This document shows positions 1 through 8,725 of a DNA stretch of 64,000 bases, piece by piece. Both the position numbers and the translations under genes were made by a program. Source of the stretch: RH-AL1 sp965277355 (GTDB taxonomy: Bacteria > Pseudomonadota > Alphaproteobacteria > Rhizobiales > Beijerinckiaceae); assembly GCA_965277355.1 (NCBI GenBank), contig CBDICN010000002.1, positions 806,001 through 870,000 on the forward strand, in the 5' to 3' direction. Within the stretch, counting starts at the first letter, position 1. Every line of letters starts with the position of its first letter. The notes under the pieces are model-generated. The model was not told the origin of the DNA. It was given only the letters and a program-made list of their open reading frames with translations, and made no database searches.

Positions 1-745
1 CGGTGTTGACGAACACGCTCTTGCCGTTGCCGCCCTCGCCGAGGCCGAACAGCAGCGCGTGCTCGCAGGTCTCGCCGGTGAGCGCGTAGCCGAGGAAGCG
101 CTGCAGGAAGGTCTGCAGCGCGGCGTCGCCGCCGGTCGTCTCGGCCATGGCCTCTTGGAGGAAGCGCCGCCACAGCGGGCAGTCGGACGTCTCCGCCGGC
201 GCGACCGAGGTCGAGCGGGTGATGCGGTCGGCGGGATCGGCGGGGCGCAGCGCGCCGGTGGCGAGATCGACCGTGCCGCCGGGCGTGCCGAGCAGGAAGG
301 GGTCGGGGTCCCACTCGCCGGTCGACGCGAGCGCCGGCTCGGATCGCGCGAGCTGCTCGACGGCGGCGACGAGGCCCGGCCAAGGGTCGTCGTGGCCGGT
401 TTTCCGCAGCGCGTCGCGGACCTGCCGGGTGACGCCGCGCTCGCGGCGCCAGATCGCGCCGTCGAAGCCGTACCAGGTCGCCCCATCGTGGAGCAGCGTG
501 CCGGCGAACATTTCGGCGAAGCGCCGCGCCGCCTCATCCGCCCCGAGCGGCGCGTCGAGCTCGGCCGGCGCTCGCGCGCCCCTAAGCTGGATGGGCTCGC
601 ACCGCGTCGATCCATCCGGAAAGCTGGTCCAGCGCTCGAAGCGGCCGCCGCCGCACTCCTTGATCGTGACGACGGGCGGCGCGACGGGGTTGTCCGACAC
701 GGCGCCGACGGGATGGAAGCTGCGAAGATCGTCGGCAGACATCAT
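1..745 (-). CDS. P4-type phage/plasmid primase-helicase, N-terminal part (cut by window edge)
   Basis: This is an open minus-strand frame from an ATG at 745 (or 742) to the window edge, about 248 codons. It carries a D5_N-like region and ends just past a Walker A motif, GEGGNGKS. Shared stretches such as LGTPGGTVDLATGALRPAD and FLQRFLGYALTG also occur in the complete homologue at 53482-55068, so the window holds two paralogues. The family fuses or accompanies a primase with an SF3 helicase in integrated elements. The N-terminal 100 residues differ between the copies, which argues against a recent duplication. The C-terminal half is outside the window, so integrity is unknown. Confidence 0.8.
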   Translation of the reverse strand, partial: MMSADDLRSFHPVGAVSDNPVAPPVVTIKECGGGRFERWTSFPDGSTRCEPIQLRGARAPAELDAPLGADEAARRFAEMFAGTLLHDGATWYGFDGAIWRRERGVTRQVRDALRKTGHDDPWPGLVAAVEQLARSEPALASTGEWDPDPFLLGTPGGTVDLATGALRPADPADRITRSTSVAPAETSDCPLWRRFLQEAMAETTGGDAALQTFLQRFLGYALTGETCEHALLFGLGEGGNGKSVFVNT

Positions 746-835
746 CAAACGGTAATTATACCGTTTCGGTGGCAGATCAAGCCCTCGCCGCCGCGCGCCC
801 TTTCCGGCCGTTGCCTAGTAGAGCGCATCCCGGTG

Positions 836-1016
836 GGGCGGATCCTCCCACTCGAAGAGGGGGAGGGGGACCATGCGAAGCATGGTGGAGGGGGCGGCCA
901 CCGTCTCGATCTTGGGCGAGACCCGTGCGCGATACGGCGGTGGACGAGGCGGTCGCCGCCCCCTCCACCGCCTGCGGCGGTCCCCCTCCCCCGCGCTTCG
1001 CGCAGGTGAGGATGCG
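836..1016. repeat. Intergenic palindromic repeat
   Basis: Two inverted G-rich/C-rich arms (roughly 849-899 and 949-1016) flank a less symmetrical centre. The arms carry GGGGGAGGGGGACC and its complement GGTCCCCCTCCCCC next to small palindromes (gcgaagc, cgcctgcggcg). A half-copy of the same family lies at 29600-29665. It fills the space between the primase start and the 3' end of the L,D-transpeptidase gene. There is no convincing coding potential on either strand. It is probably a non-autonomous repeat that would fold into a long hairpin in RNA. Confidence 0.6.
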
Positions 1017-1046
1017 CCCAGCGCTTCCATCCTTCCGGGATCAACT

Positions 1047-1757
1047 CTACACCGGCAGGACGATCACTTTCGTCTTGACCGGCGTGCGTGAATAGAGGTC
1101 GAGCATGTCCTGCGTTAGGAGGCCGGTGCAGCCGCTCGTCACGCCGGTGCCGATCGTCTCGGGGTCGCTGGTGCTGTAGATCGTGAAGAGCGTGTAGGCG
1201 CCGTTGCGATAAAGATAGAGCGTGCGGGCGCCGAGTGGATTGTCGAGACCCGCCGGCATGCCGCGGGCATATTTGCCCGCCTCCGGCTGGCGCGCGATCA
1301 TTTCCCGGGGCGGCGTCCAGATCGGCCATTCGGCCTTGCGCCCGACATAGGCTTCGCCGCTCCACAGGAACCCGGCGCGGCCGACATTGGCGCCATAGCG
1401 GGTCGCGTTGCCGTCGCCTTCGATGCGGTAGACATAGTGATGGCCGGGATCGATGATGATCGTGCCGGGCGCTTCCTTGCTGTCGTAGCGCACCGTCGCG
1501 CGAAAGTATCTCGGGTCGATCTTGCGGACATCGACCGCCGGGATCGGGAACCGCTCCTCGGGCACCGCCGCGTAGAACTTCGCCGCCTCGGCGAGGCGCG
1601 GGTCTTCGGCGGTCGCGCAGCCGGCCAGTCCCAGCGCGACGAGCCCGATGGCGGCGCCGAACAGGAACGACCGGCGGTCGAGACGCACCGGCCGAGGCCG
1701 GCGCGAAGCGACCGCATCGATCTCGCCACCATCGGCATTTCCGCCGTCCGTACTCAT
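1047..1757 (-). CDS. L,D-transpeptidase (ErfK/YbiS/YkuD family), exported
   Basis: About 236 aa from ATG 1757; an upstream in-frame start at 1799 adds 14 residues. The N-terminus has a twin-arginine-like RRSFLF, a hydrophobic stretch and a lipobox-like LAGC near residue 47, so it is probably a secreted or lipid-anchored periplasmic protein. The rest matches YkuD catalytic domains. The usual SHGC motif appears as SGCTG near the C-terminus, with the nucleophile Cys kept. The family makes 3-3 peptidoglycan cross-links or attaches proteins to peptidoglycan. It stands alone, and the next upstream gene on this strand begins at 3154. Confidence 0.85.
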   Translation of the reverse strand: MSTDGGNADGGEIDAVASRRPRPVRLDRRSFLFGAAIGLVALGLAGCATAEDPRLAEAAKFYAAVPEERFPIPAVDVRKIDPRYFRATVRYDSKEAPGTIIIDPGHHYVYRIEGDGNATRYGANVGRAGFLWSGEAYVGRKAEWPIWTPPREMIARQPEAGKYARGMPAGLDNPLGARTLYLYRNGAYTLFTIYSTSDPETIGTGVTSGCTGLLTQDMLDLYSRTPVKTKVIVLPV

Positions 1758-1981
1758 GATCACTCGCAAGCTCGCGTCACGCTGGGATCGACAGAACATG
1801 CAGATTACGGCATCCGTCGGATCGGCGGTGCCTTCGGCTCATTCGCCGGCCATCTGTGGCCGAAAGCGCACAGTTGGGTCGCGAACCCTTCGTCAGCGGG
1901 TCGTCGGTGTCGTGCGGAGTCGGGGGATCCGTGGCGCGGTACCCGATCCTTCGCCCGAGGTCTCGGCCGGATCGCCGCCAG

Positions 1982-3154
1982 CTATCCTTCAGGCAGCGTC
2001 CGGGCGAGCGCGGCCGGCCCGCGCAGCGTCCGGCCGAACAGCGCCAGGACGAGGCGCGCCAAGCGCGGACCCATGGCGGTGGCGAACGCGTCGTGATGGC
2101 GCACGATCGCCTGCGCCGCGCGCGAGCGGCGCGCCCAGCGCGGCAGGCCGGGGTCGACATCGCCGCGATCGAGCTTGGCCAACAGCGCCACGAGGTTGAG
2201 CTTCAAAATGAGGTTCGGCGCGAACCGCGCGGCGCGCGCGACGACGTGGTCGATGAGGTAGAGCTGCGCCTTGACGTTGCTGTCGCCCTGGCCGCCCGGG
2301 GTAAAATTCAGCGTGCGGTCGAGCTGGGCGCGCGACGTGTAGATGTTGCCGCCGTGGATGCGGTAGGCGAACAGCGGCGCGTCGATGATGACGCTGCCCG
2401 ACAGGCCGCCGCAGCCGAAGGCGAAATAGAGGTCGGTGCCGGTGCGCAGGGTCTTCAGCCTGTCGTTGTCGGCAAACATCAAAAGCGCGTCGCGGCGGTA
2501 GCAGAGGCCGGAGGTCGGCGACCAGATCCAGTGCGTCTTGAGCGGCGGCACGTAGTGGATGCGGTTTTCGATGTCGTTGCCCACCGCGGCGGACGGCCAG
2601 CCCGGCGTCGCCTCGTAGGGGCGTACCAGGTCCGGGCGGCGCCCGCGCCCGCTCCTGATGTAGCGGCCGGTCTCCTCGCCCGTCGCGACGACGACGTGGC
2701 GGCCCTCGACCTGCAGCATGTCGCCGGAGGTGAAGCCGACATGCGGGCGCATCGAGAGGTGCACGTAGACGTGGGTCTCGATGCAGCGCGCCAGCAGGTA
2801 GTCGTCGGCGTCGAGGAAGATGACGTAGTGCCCGGTCGCGGCGGCCAAGCCGTCGAGCGAGGCCGGAGTCTGGCCGTCGTTCGTCGCGCGGCGGATCACG
2901 ACGAGGTCGGGGTGGGCTTCGCGCAGGGCGTCGAGCACCGCCGGCGTCTCGTCCGTCGAGGCGTTGTCGACGACGATGCACTCGACCGCCGCGTAGCTCT
3001 GGCCGTAGATTGAGCCGACGGCGTCGGCGAGGAAGCGGCCGTAATTGTGGTTGACCACGATCACGCTGACGATCGGCAGCGCCGGCTCGGGTCCCCTCGC
3101 CGAAGCCCGGGCACCCGGCGCGATGACCTCGCTGTCGTGGACGCCACCGCTCAT
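1982..3154 (-). CDS. Family 2 glycosyltransferase
   Basis: 390 aa from ATG 3154, which overlaps the stop of the upstream gene as ATGA and implies translational coupling. The GT-A fold signature is clear: SVIVVNHNYGRFL at the start, VVDNASTD, and the metal-binding DADD at about residues 115-118. No membrane segment is evident, so it is likely a cytosolic enzyme adding a sugar to a surface glycan. It is a tandem paralogue of the preceding gene (shared YGR, VVDNASTD, FLDADDYLLA and SPTSG-like blocks), so the pair arose by duplication. The sugar and acceptor cannot be told from sequence. Confidence 0.88.
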   Translation of the reverse strand: MSGGVHDSEVIAPGARASARGPEPALPIVSVIVVNHNYGRFLADAVGSIYGQSYAAVECIVVDNASTDETPAVLDALREAHPDLVVIRRATNDGQTPASLDGLAAATGHYVIFLDADDYLLARCIETHVYVHLSMRPHVGFTSGDMLQVEGRHVVVATGEETGRYIRSGRGRRPDLVRPYEATPGWPSAAVGNDIENRIHYVPPLKTHWIWSPTSGLCYRRDALLMFADNDRLKTLRTGTDLYFAFGCGGLSGSVIIDAPLFAYRIHGGNIYTSRAQLDRTLNFTPGGQGDSNVKAQLYLIDHVVARAARFAPNLILKLNLVALLAKLDRGDVDPGLPRWARRSRAAQAIVRHHDAFATAMGPRLARLVLALFGRTLRGPAALARTLPEG

Positions 3155-4347
3155 CGGGCGTCGCGGCGCGAGGAGAGCAAGGCGCACCACAGCGTGCGCG
3201 GCGAGGCGCCGCTCACAATCAGGAACAGCAACGCCAGCCAGCCGTGGCCCGCGCGGGCGATCGCGGGGAAGCGATCGGCCACCGCCGCCGCCGCGTACGA
3301 GCCGCGGGCGCCGGGGTCATGGAAGTCGAGGTGGCGCAGCGTTCGCAGGAACTGCAGGGTCATCGCCTTCTTCGGGAGGAAGCGGTCGATGCGGCCGACG
3401 AACTGGTCGATGAGGAGGCGGCGGGCCAGCTCGTTGTTGCCCGCGGTGCGGCCGTGATCGTAGGACAGCACCCCGCTCAACTGCGCCCGGCTCGAGAAGG
3501 CGTTGGAGCCGTGCAGGCGGTAGACGAACACCGGCTCGTCGATGAGAATGCTGCCGGCGACGGCGTTGACGCCGGTGGTGAGGAAAAGGTCCGTCTGGGA
3601 CGCCAGCGCATCGAGCCCGTCCGCGTCGCACAGCAGCGCCAGCGCGTCGCGCCGGAAGCAATTGCCCGACGTCGGCGCCCAGACCCAGATCTTCTGCGTC
3701 GGCGCGACGAGATGGACGCGCTTGGCCAAAGACACATCGAACGCGGGCCACAGCTCGCCGAGCGCCGCCTCGGTCGGGCGCAGCAGGTCGTCGTCCTGCC
3801 GGAGGCGCGCGCGAAGGAAGGTCGCCATCGGCTCGTTGGTGGAGAGCACCGTCTGGTCGTCCACCATCTGCAGCATGTCGGCCGAGGTGAAGCCGGCGTG
3901 GACGCGCGTCGTGAGATGGACCCGCATGTGGATCGCGACGCAGTCCGCCAGCAGGTAGTCGTCGGCGTCGAGGAAAATGACGTAGGGGCCGCGCGAAGCG
4001 GCGAGCCCCTCGACGCAGGCGGCGGTCTGACCGGCATTCGTCGCGCGGCGGATCACCGCGAGTGCCGGATAGGCCTCCTCGCTCGCCGCGATGACCGCGG
4101 CGGAGCCGTCGGTCGAGGCGTTGTCGACGAGCACGCATTCGACGTGCGGATAGGTCTGGGCGAAGACCGAGGCGAGCGCCTGCCCGAGATAGCGGCCGTA
4201 ATTGTAATTGACGATGACGATGCTGACGAGCGGCAGCAGCGGCCGCAGGCGCATCCCGGCCGCCCCCTCCAACGAACAGGCCGCGCGCGACGCTGCGGCG
4301 TGATCGTCGGCGGCTTCATTGTCGAGTGTGCCGTCCGAACGCGTCAT
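3151..4347 (-). CDS. Family 2 glycosyltransferase (tandem paralogue)
   Basis: 398 aa from ATG 4347; a longer frame to 4407 exists but the first 20 residues look non-coding. It has the GT2 nucleotide-sugar fold: VSIVIVNYNYGRYL, LVDNASTDGS and FLDADDYLL as the DxD site. It is first of a two-gene unit, with its TGA overlapping the next ATG. It is divergent from the glycosyltransferase at 4534, with about 190 bp between them for both promoters. Together with that gene and the permease at 5467 this looks like a small surface-polysaccharide locus. Confidence 0.87.
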   Translation of the reverse strand: MTRSDGTLDNEAADDHAAASRAACSLEGAAGMRLRPLLPLVSIVIVNYNYGRYLGQALASVFAQTYPHVECVLVDNASTDGSAAVIAASEEAYPALAVIRRATNAGQTAACVEGLAASRGPYVIFLDADDYLLADCVAIHMRVHLTTRVHAGFTSADMLQMVDDQTVLSTNEPMATFLRARLRQDDDLLRPTEAALGELWPAFDVSLAKRVHLVAPTQKIWVWAPTSGNCFRRDALALLCDADGLDALASQTDLFLTTGVNAVAGSILIDEPVFVYRLHGSNAFSSRAQLSGVLSYDHGRTAGNNELARRLLIDQFVGRIDRFLPKKAMTLQFLRTLRHLDFHDPGARGSYAAAAVADRFPAIARAGHGWLALLFLIVSGASPRTLWCALLSSRRDAR

Positions 4348-4500
4348 CGTTGCCGCCGAAAAGATCGATTTCTGGTATGAGGTCGATCGGGCCCAAGCTC
4401 TTGTCATAAGATGTTCGGGTATGACAAGGAAGCCGGCGCCGGACCTGCGGACCTCGATGGCGGCGGGTGCAAGCGCCCGGCGCCGTGACTCCCGAAGGCC

Positions 4501-4548
4501 GATGAATCAAACAAGCGATGAAGCAAACAAGCGATGAATCGAACAGGC
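4501..4548. repeat. 16-bp tandem repeat, three units, over a gene start
   Basis: Three adjacent units: gatgaatcaaacaagc (4501), gatgaagcaaacaagc (4517) and gatgaatcgaacaggc (4533). The array ends inside the start region of the downstream glycosyltransferase, whose first ATG (4534) lies in the third unit. Copy-number change would move upstream signals but not the frame of that gene. Confidence 0.85.
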
Positions 4549-5448
4549 TCGGAGTCCATGACGAGCGAGCGGGACTTGACGGCAGCGCGGCAGGCTCGCG
4601 GCATCGCGACCATCGCCAACGACAAGGTCTACGATTGGGTCGTGCCGTTCCTCGAAAGCTGGCGCGAGACGAACCGCGCGACGCCGCTCTACGTCATCCC
4701 CTACGACGACAATTGCGACCTCACGCGGCGCGCCTGCGAGGCGGCCGGAGCGCGGTTCGTCGAGCCGGACAATGCGGCGCTCGACGCCCTCGCCAAGCGA
4801 CTGTATCCGCTCTACCCCAAGCACCGGCGCCGGCTGCGCAAGTTCCTCTCGCTCGCCTTGCCGCTCGAGGAGGTTCTCTACGTCGACGTCGACATCGTGC
4901 TCCTTCGCGACATGACCCCCTGCTTCGGCAAGCTCGTGCCGGGCAAGGCCGACTTCATCGTCGCCGCGGCGACCAACGACTACGTTTACAATCGCAAGCG
5001 CGCCGATCACCCGTTCCTGTCGGACGCGATGCTCTTCAACGACGGCTTCTTCGTCACCTCGAACCGCATCCTGCCGCTGGAAGACTTCTACGCCGTGATC
5101 GCCGCGGACGAGGACATCTTTCACGCCGTGCGCCAGCGCGGCATGCTGTTTGCGCAACCGCTGACCAATTTCGTCGTCCATCGCAGGGGGCTGGCGGTGG
5201 CGCCCCTCTACGACGTGGTCGAGAAGGCCTCGGGCGAGAGCTTCTACAAGGCCGAGGGCGTGACCTTCGACGCGGACGGGCGACCGCTCGATCACGAAGG
5301 CTACGAAATTTATTTCGCTCATTGGGCCGGCGCCGTAACATTGCCCAAGCGCCGGGCCTTCGATGCGGCCTGGCTCCGGTTCGCCGCGGCCGGCGCGGAT
5401 CGCATCCGGCAGGCCGAAGCCGCTCTGCCACGTTCGGCGGCGCGGTAG
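4534..5448 (+). CDS. DxD-containing glycosyltransferase (GT8-like)
   Basis: 304 aa from ATG 4534; a second start at 4558 is possible and neither has a strong ribosome site. Seen: a Rossmann-like N-terminus (IATIANDKVYDWVVPFLESW), a long helix with basic residues, and the metal/nucleotide-sugar site VDVDIVLL near residue 116. The family transfers sugars from nucleotide sugars, probably in the cytosol. It precedes an LptF/G-like permease by 18 bp and is divergent from two GT2 genes, so a role in building a surface glycolipid or polysaccharide is a reasonable inference. Assignment to GT8 rather than another DxD family is tentative. Confidence 0.7.
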   Translation: MNRTGSESMTSERDLTAARQARGIATIANDKVYDWVVPFLESWRETNRATPLYVIPYDDNCDLTRRACEAAGARFVEPDNAALDALAKRLYPLYPKHRRRLRKFLSLALPLEEVLYVDVDIVLLRDMTPCFGKLVPGKADFIVAAATNDYVYNRKRADHPFLSDAMLFNDGFFVTSNRILPLEDFYAVIAADEDIFHAVRQRGMLFAQPLTNFVVHRRGLAVAPLYDVVEKASGESFYKAEGVTFDADGRPLDHEGYEIYFAHWAGAVTLPKRRAFDAAWLRFAAAGADRIRQAEAALPRSAAR

Positions 5449-5466
5449 AGGCCGCCTAGGAGAGGA

Positions 5467-6624
5467 ATGCCCAAGCTCCTCTACGTCTATCTCGCCAAGC
5501 GCATGGCCCTGTCGGCTTTCGTCATCGAGCTGTGCCTCTGCGTGCCGGTGGTGTTGACGTCGATCCTCCATTACCTGCCGCCCACGGCGCTGCGCGGCGG
5601 CCTGCTGTGGCCGGCGCTGCTCGGCACGATGCCGACGGTGCTCTATATCGCGCTGCCGATCGCGGTCGGCGTGGCGATCATGCTGGAATTCGTGCGCATG
5701 TCCTCCGAGGGCATGATCGCGGTGCTCTACTCGCTCAGGCTCTCGGTATGGTCGATCTGCCTGCCGGCGGTGAGCGTCGCCGTCGTCGCGGTCGGGCTCG
5801 GCTACTACATGTCGTCCTACCTCGCGCCGACCTACGCCGGCGACATGCACGACGTGATCTACGTGATCCGCAACTCGCTCAACCACCGCATGCTCGAGCC
5901 GGCGCATTTCTACACCTTCGACGACGGCCGGCGCACGCTCTACTTCCAGCGCTGGCGGACGCCCGACGTCGCCACCAACATCTTCATCAATCAGATCAAT
6001 CCCGAGAAGAAAGAAGAGCAGATCATCACCGCGTCGGAGGCCGAGTTCCGCCGCAACGAACAGGGCGTGGTGCTGATTCTCAGCCGCGGGTCGATCCAGA
6101 CGCGAGCGCAGGGCAGCCAGACCCTGCGCGCGGCGAACTTCGACGAATATGTCATGCCGATCGCGATGCAGGGCTCGGGCGGCATGCCGAAGCGTTCGTG
6201 GCGCGGCGTCTTCGAGTTGTCGGGCGGCGAGTTCTTCGCCGACCGCGCCAACGAGGCCGTCGATCCGAACCGGCTCGCGGAATGGACCAGCGAGGCGGCA
6301 AAACGCCTCGGCATCCCCATCCTCGCGCTGACCCACGCGCTGTTCGGGATCGGACTGGTCCTGACCGTCTCCAACGCGACCGGACGCGGGTCGTCGGCGA
6401 CGACGCTCACGATCCTCGCGGTGCCGGCGATCCACATCGCGGTCCTGATCGCGATGGAGACCCTGGTGCGCAAGGATCCGTCCCTCGTCTGGTTAATCGC
6501 GGTCGGGATCGCCGTCGAGCTTGGCGCGGCCCTTGTGATGCTCCACCGCCAGAACAGGGTGAAGGCGGTCGCACCCGGGCAGGGATCGCCACGGCTCGAC
6601 GCGGTGGGGCACCCCGCGGAGTAG
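5467..6624 (+). CDS. LptF/LptG (YjgP/YjgQ) family permease
   Basis: 385 aa starting MPKLLYVYLAKRM, with an AGGAG-like ribosome site at 5459-5464. It has three N-terminal membrane spans, a large periplasmic beta-jellyroll-like middle (about residues 130-270) and three C-terminal spans, the layout of LptF and LptG. Those proteins form the membrane part of the LptB2FG exporter that lifts lipopolysaccharide from the inner membrane. LptF and LptG normally sit as a pair. This one is alone beside glycosyltransferases, so it may be an extra paralogue with another lipid substrate or one member of a split pair. Confidence 0.85.
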   Translation: MPKLLYVYLAKRMALSAFVIELCLCVPVVLTSILHYLPPTALRGGLLWPALLGTMPTVLYIALPIAVGVAIMLEFVRMSSEGMIAVLYSLRLSVWSICLPAVSVAVVAVGLGYYMSSYLAPTYAGDMHDVIYVIRNSLNHRMLEPAHFYTFDDGRRTLYFQRWRTPDVATNIFINQINPEKKEEQIITASEAEFRRNEQGVVLILSRGSIQTRAQGSQTLRAANFDEYVMPIAMQGSGGMPKRSWRGVFELSGGEFFADRANEAVDPNRLAEWTSEAAKRLGIPILALTHALFGIGLVLTVSNATGRGSSATTLTILAVPAIHIAVLIAMETLVRKDPSLVWLIAVGIAVELGAALVMLHRQNRVKAVAPGQGSPRLDAVGHPAE

Positions 6625-6644
6625 GCCGCCAAGCCGGAAGGATT

Positions 6645-7223
6645 CTACCCTTTGGCCTTGGCGATCGCCGGCATCAGCTGGTCGCGGATGTTGTCCTCGG
6701 TGAGCGGGCCGACGATCTTGGAGGCGATCGTGCCGTCGCCCTTCACGACGTAGGTCTCCGGCACGCCGTAGACACCGAAGTCGATCCCGGTGCGGCCCGA
6801 AATGTCTGCACCGACGGCCTTGTAAGGGTCGCCGTCCTGGCCGAGGAAGCGACGCGTGTTCTCCGGCTTGTCCTTGTAGGCGATGCCGACGATGGCAATG
6901 CCGGTCCGCGAGAGCAGCTGCAAGGCCGGCGCTTCCTCGTGGCATGGGACGCACCACGAGGCGAACACGTTGACGAGCGTCACCTGCCCTTTCTTGAGAT
7001 CGGCGGCGGCGAGTCCCGGCTTGTCGAGCCCGGCCACGGCTTCGAGCGAGAAGGCCGGCACCTGCTTGCCGATGAGGGCCGAGGGCAGGCGCGAGGCGTC
7101 GCCCGCGAAGAGCCGGAGGAGGAGCAGGACCGCAAGGCCAAGGAACACCATCAGGGGGATGAAAACGAGCGGGCGAAACGACGCCGGTTCGTCGGCTTCG
7201 CCCTCCGGTGCCGCCTCGGTCAT
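6645..7223 (-). CDS. ccmG: Thiol:disulfide interchange protein CcmG/DsbE
   Basis: 192 aa with one N-terminal membrane anchor (about residues 21-42) and a periplasmic thioredoxin fold carrying the redox motif WCVPC. CcmG reduces the CXXCH cysteines of apocytochrome c so that haem can be attached. It is the last gene of a ccmC-ccmD-ccmG unit and overlaps ccmD by 4 bp (ATGA). The acidic QVPAF/FSLEAV start of the fold and the later GVYGVPETYVV with its cis-proline are typical of the family. Confidence 0.93.
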   Translation of the reverse strand: MTEAAPEGEADEPASFRPLVFIPLMVFLGLAVLLLLRLFAGDASRLPSALIGKQVPAFSLEAVAGLDKPGLAAADLKKGQVTLVNVFASWCVPCHEEAPALQLLSRTGIAIVGIAYKDKPENTRRFLGQDGDPYKAVGADISGRTGIDFGVYGVPETYVVKGDGTIASKIVGPLTEDNIRDQLMPAIAKAKG

Positions 7224-7375
7224 TCCCGACCGAGCCCGCGCGCGCCGAAGCGCCGCAGGCGGCGGCGCAGCGACGCGTAGTCGAACAGCGTCGTTGCGAT
7301 CATCGTCCCGATCACCGAGGCGGCGATGACATAGGCCGCGACGATGAAGCCTGTATGGGGATCGTGCTCGATCAC
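7220..7375 (-). CDS. ccmD: Haem exporter protein CcmD
   Basis: 51 aa from GTG 7375, chosen because GGAG lies 7 bp upstream and ccmC ends 5 bp before; an ATG at 7405 would overlap ccmC. One membrane span (HTGFIVAAYVIAASVIGTMI) is followed by a basic tail, as expected for this small protein that helps release holo-CcmE from the CcmABC complex. Its identity rests on size, topology and position between ccmC and ccmG rather than on a strong motif. Confidence 0.82.
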   Translation of the reverse strand: MIEHDPHTGFIVAAYVIAASVIGTMIATTLFDYASLRRRLRRFGARGLGRE

Positions 7376-7379
7376 GGCC

Positions 7380-8186
7380 TTACTCCAGCTCACGGCCCAA
7401 GCCACCGTCGCCTTCGGCCGCCACGGCCTCGAGGATCGACAAACGACGCAGGCGGCGGCGCAGGATCTCGTTGCGGATCGCCATCAGGTGCAGCGTGAAG
7501 AACAGCACCGTGAACGCGACCGCCATCACGAGGAGCGGCCACAGCATCGAGGCGGCCATCGTCGGTCCGCCGAGGCGGAACACGGAGGCCGCCTGGTGCA
7601 GCGTGTTCCACCAGACGACGGAGAAGTGGATGATCGGGATGATCACGACGGCCGTCACGGTGAAGATCGCCGCCGCCCTCGCGGCGCGGCCGGCGTCTTC
7701 GAACACCTGCCAGATCGCGACGAGGCCGAGATAGATCAGGAACAAGATCAGCACCGACGTGAGGCGCGCGTCCCACACCCACCAGGTGCCCCACATCGGC
7801 TTGCCCCAGAGCGAGCCGGTCGCGAGACAGAGGAAGGTGAAGCCGGCGCCGAGAGGCGCGGCGGCCTTCTGCGCCGCGTCGGCCACGGGATGGCGCCACA
7901 CCAGGGTCCCGAGCGCCGAGGCCGTCATCACCATGTAGATCATCATCGCCAGCCAGGCCGACGGCACGTGCAGGTACATGATGAGGACGGTGCGGCCCTG
8001 CTGGTAGTCGGCCGGGCTGCGCGCGGCGAGAACCAGGCCGGCTGCGAACAGAAGCGCCGTCGCCGCGGCGAGCCAAGGGATCAGCGCGCCGGCGACCCGC
8101 AGGAAGTTGGACGGATTCGCGAGCCGGACGAAAGAACCGGCCGGGGCGCCGAGAGGAGGGCTGGCGGGATTGGCGTAGCGCGACAT
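7380..8186 (-). CDS. ccmC: Haem exporter/handling protein CcmC
   Basis: 268 aa with six predicted membrane spans and the tryptophan-rich haem-binding signature WGTWWVWDARLTS. Conserved histidines lie on either side (MYLHVPSAW and NTLHQAASVF). CcmC loads haem onto CcmE during cytochrome c maturation. In related bacteria it directly follows ccmA and ccmB, but here those genes lie at 36.8-38.4 kb on the other strand. Upstream of its start is only an 81-bp gap to a DUF4112 gene on the same strand. Confidence 0.94.
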   Translation of the reverse strand: MSRYANPASPPLGAPAGSFVRLANPSNFLRVAGALIPWLAAATALLFAAGLVLAARSPADYQQGRTVLIMYLHVPSAWLAMMIYMVMTASALGTLVWRHPVADAAQKAAAPLGAGFTFLCLATGSLWGKPMWGTWWVWDARLTSVLILFLIYLGLVAIWQVFEDAGRAARAAAIFTVTAVVIIPIIHFSVVWWNTLHQAASVFRLGGPTMAASMLWPLLVMAVAFTVLFFTLHLMAIRNEILRRRLRRLSILEAVAAEGDGGLGRELE

Positions 8187-8267
8187 GCACGAACTCTAGG
8201 CCGCGCGTTTCCTCAAGGCAATCGCGCAAGGCGCGACGTTTGGCGCGGCTTGTCGACCGATGCGCGG

Positions 8268-8690
8268 CTAGCGTCCGGCGCGGCGGCGTCCGACGTGCTT
8301 CTCGATGATCGCGAGGTTGCGGACGTTGGCCTTGAACCAGGTGTCGGCGAGGTCGCCCAGGACCGGCGTCGCGCCGAGCGCGAGGTTGACCGCGACATTG
8401 CCGGCCATCGCGGCGACCGCACGATTGGGCAGGCCAAGCCGCTTGCCCTCGTAGACGAAGTAGCACGAGATCACCGTGGTCGCGAGATCGCCGATGCCCG
8501 GCGCGAGGCCGATCAGCGAATCGGCACCGAGGCGGAAGCCGCCCGGCAGCGTCACCGCGGTGTCGAGGATGTTCGCGAGCCGGCGCAGCCGGCGCAGCGT
8601 CGCCTCCGTGCTCACGTCGTCCCGCAACGCGTCGTGGTGAACGTCGTCCTGAGGACTATAGCGGCCGGCAAAACCTGAGGCAGCAGTCAT
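8268..8690 (-). CDS. DUF4112 membrane protein
   Basis: 140 aa from ATG 8690. It has the conserved pattern of this family: a leading LANILDTAVTLPG, a GADSLIGLAPGIGD loop and two hydrophobic stretches with TPVLGDLADTWFKAN between or after them. The function of the family is unknown. It lies just upstream of ccmC on the same strand but with an 81-bp gap, so co-transcription is possible and not shown. Confidence 0.8.
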   Translation of the reverse strand: MTAASGFAGRYSPQDDVHHDALRDDVSTEATLRRLRRLANILDTAVTLPGGFRLGADSLIGLAPGIGDLATTVISCYFVYEGKRLGLPNRAVAAMAGNVAVNLALGATPVLGDLADTWFKANVRNLAIIEKHVGRRRAGR

Positions 8691-8725
8691 GGTGCGTGTT
8701 CCCGTCGGTCGAAGTGACCGCCGGG

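Noticed and set aside
1856..3013. A 385-codon plus-strand frame
   Set aside because: Antisense to the GT2 gene; composition is typical of shadow frames.
4501..4548. A CRISPR array or iteron-type origin in the 16-bp repeats
   Set aside because: The units are directly adjacent without spacers, only three in number, and no replication initiator gene is near.
4507..6435. A 642-codon minus-strand frame
   Set aside because: It lies opposite the DxD glycosyltransferase and the LptF/G-like gene, both of which have clear family motifs.
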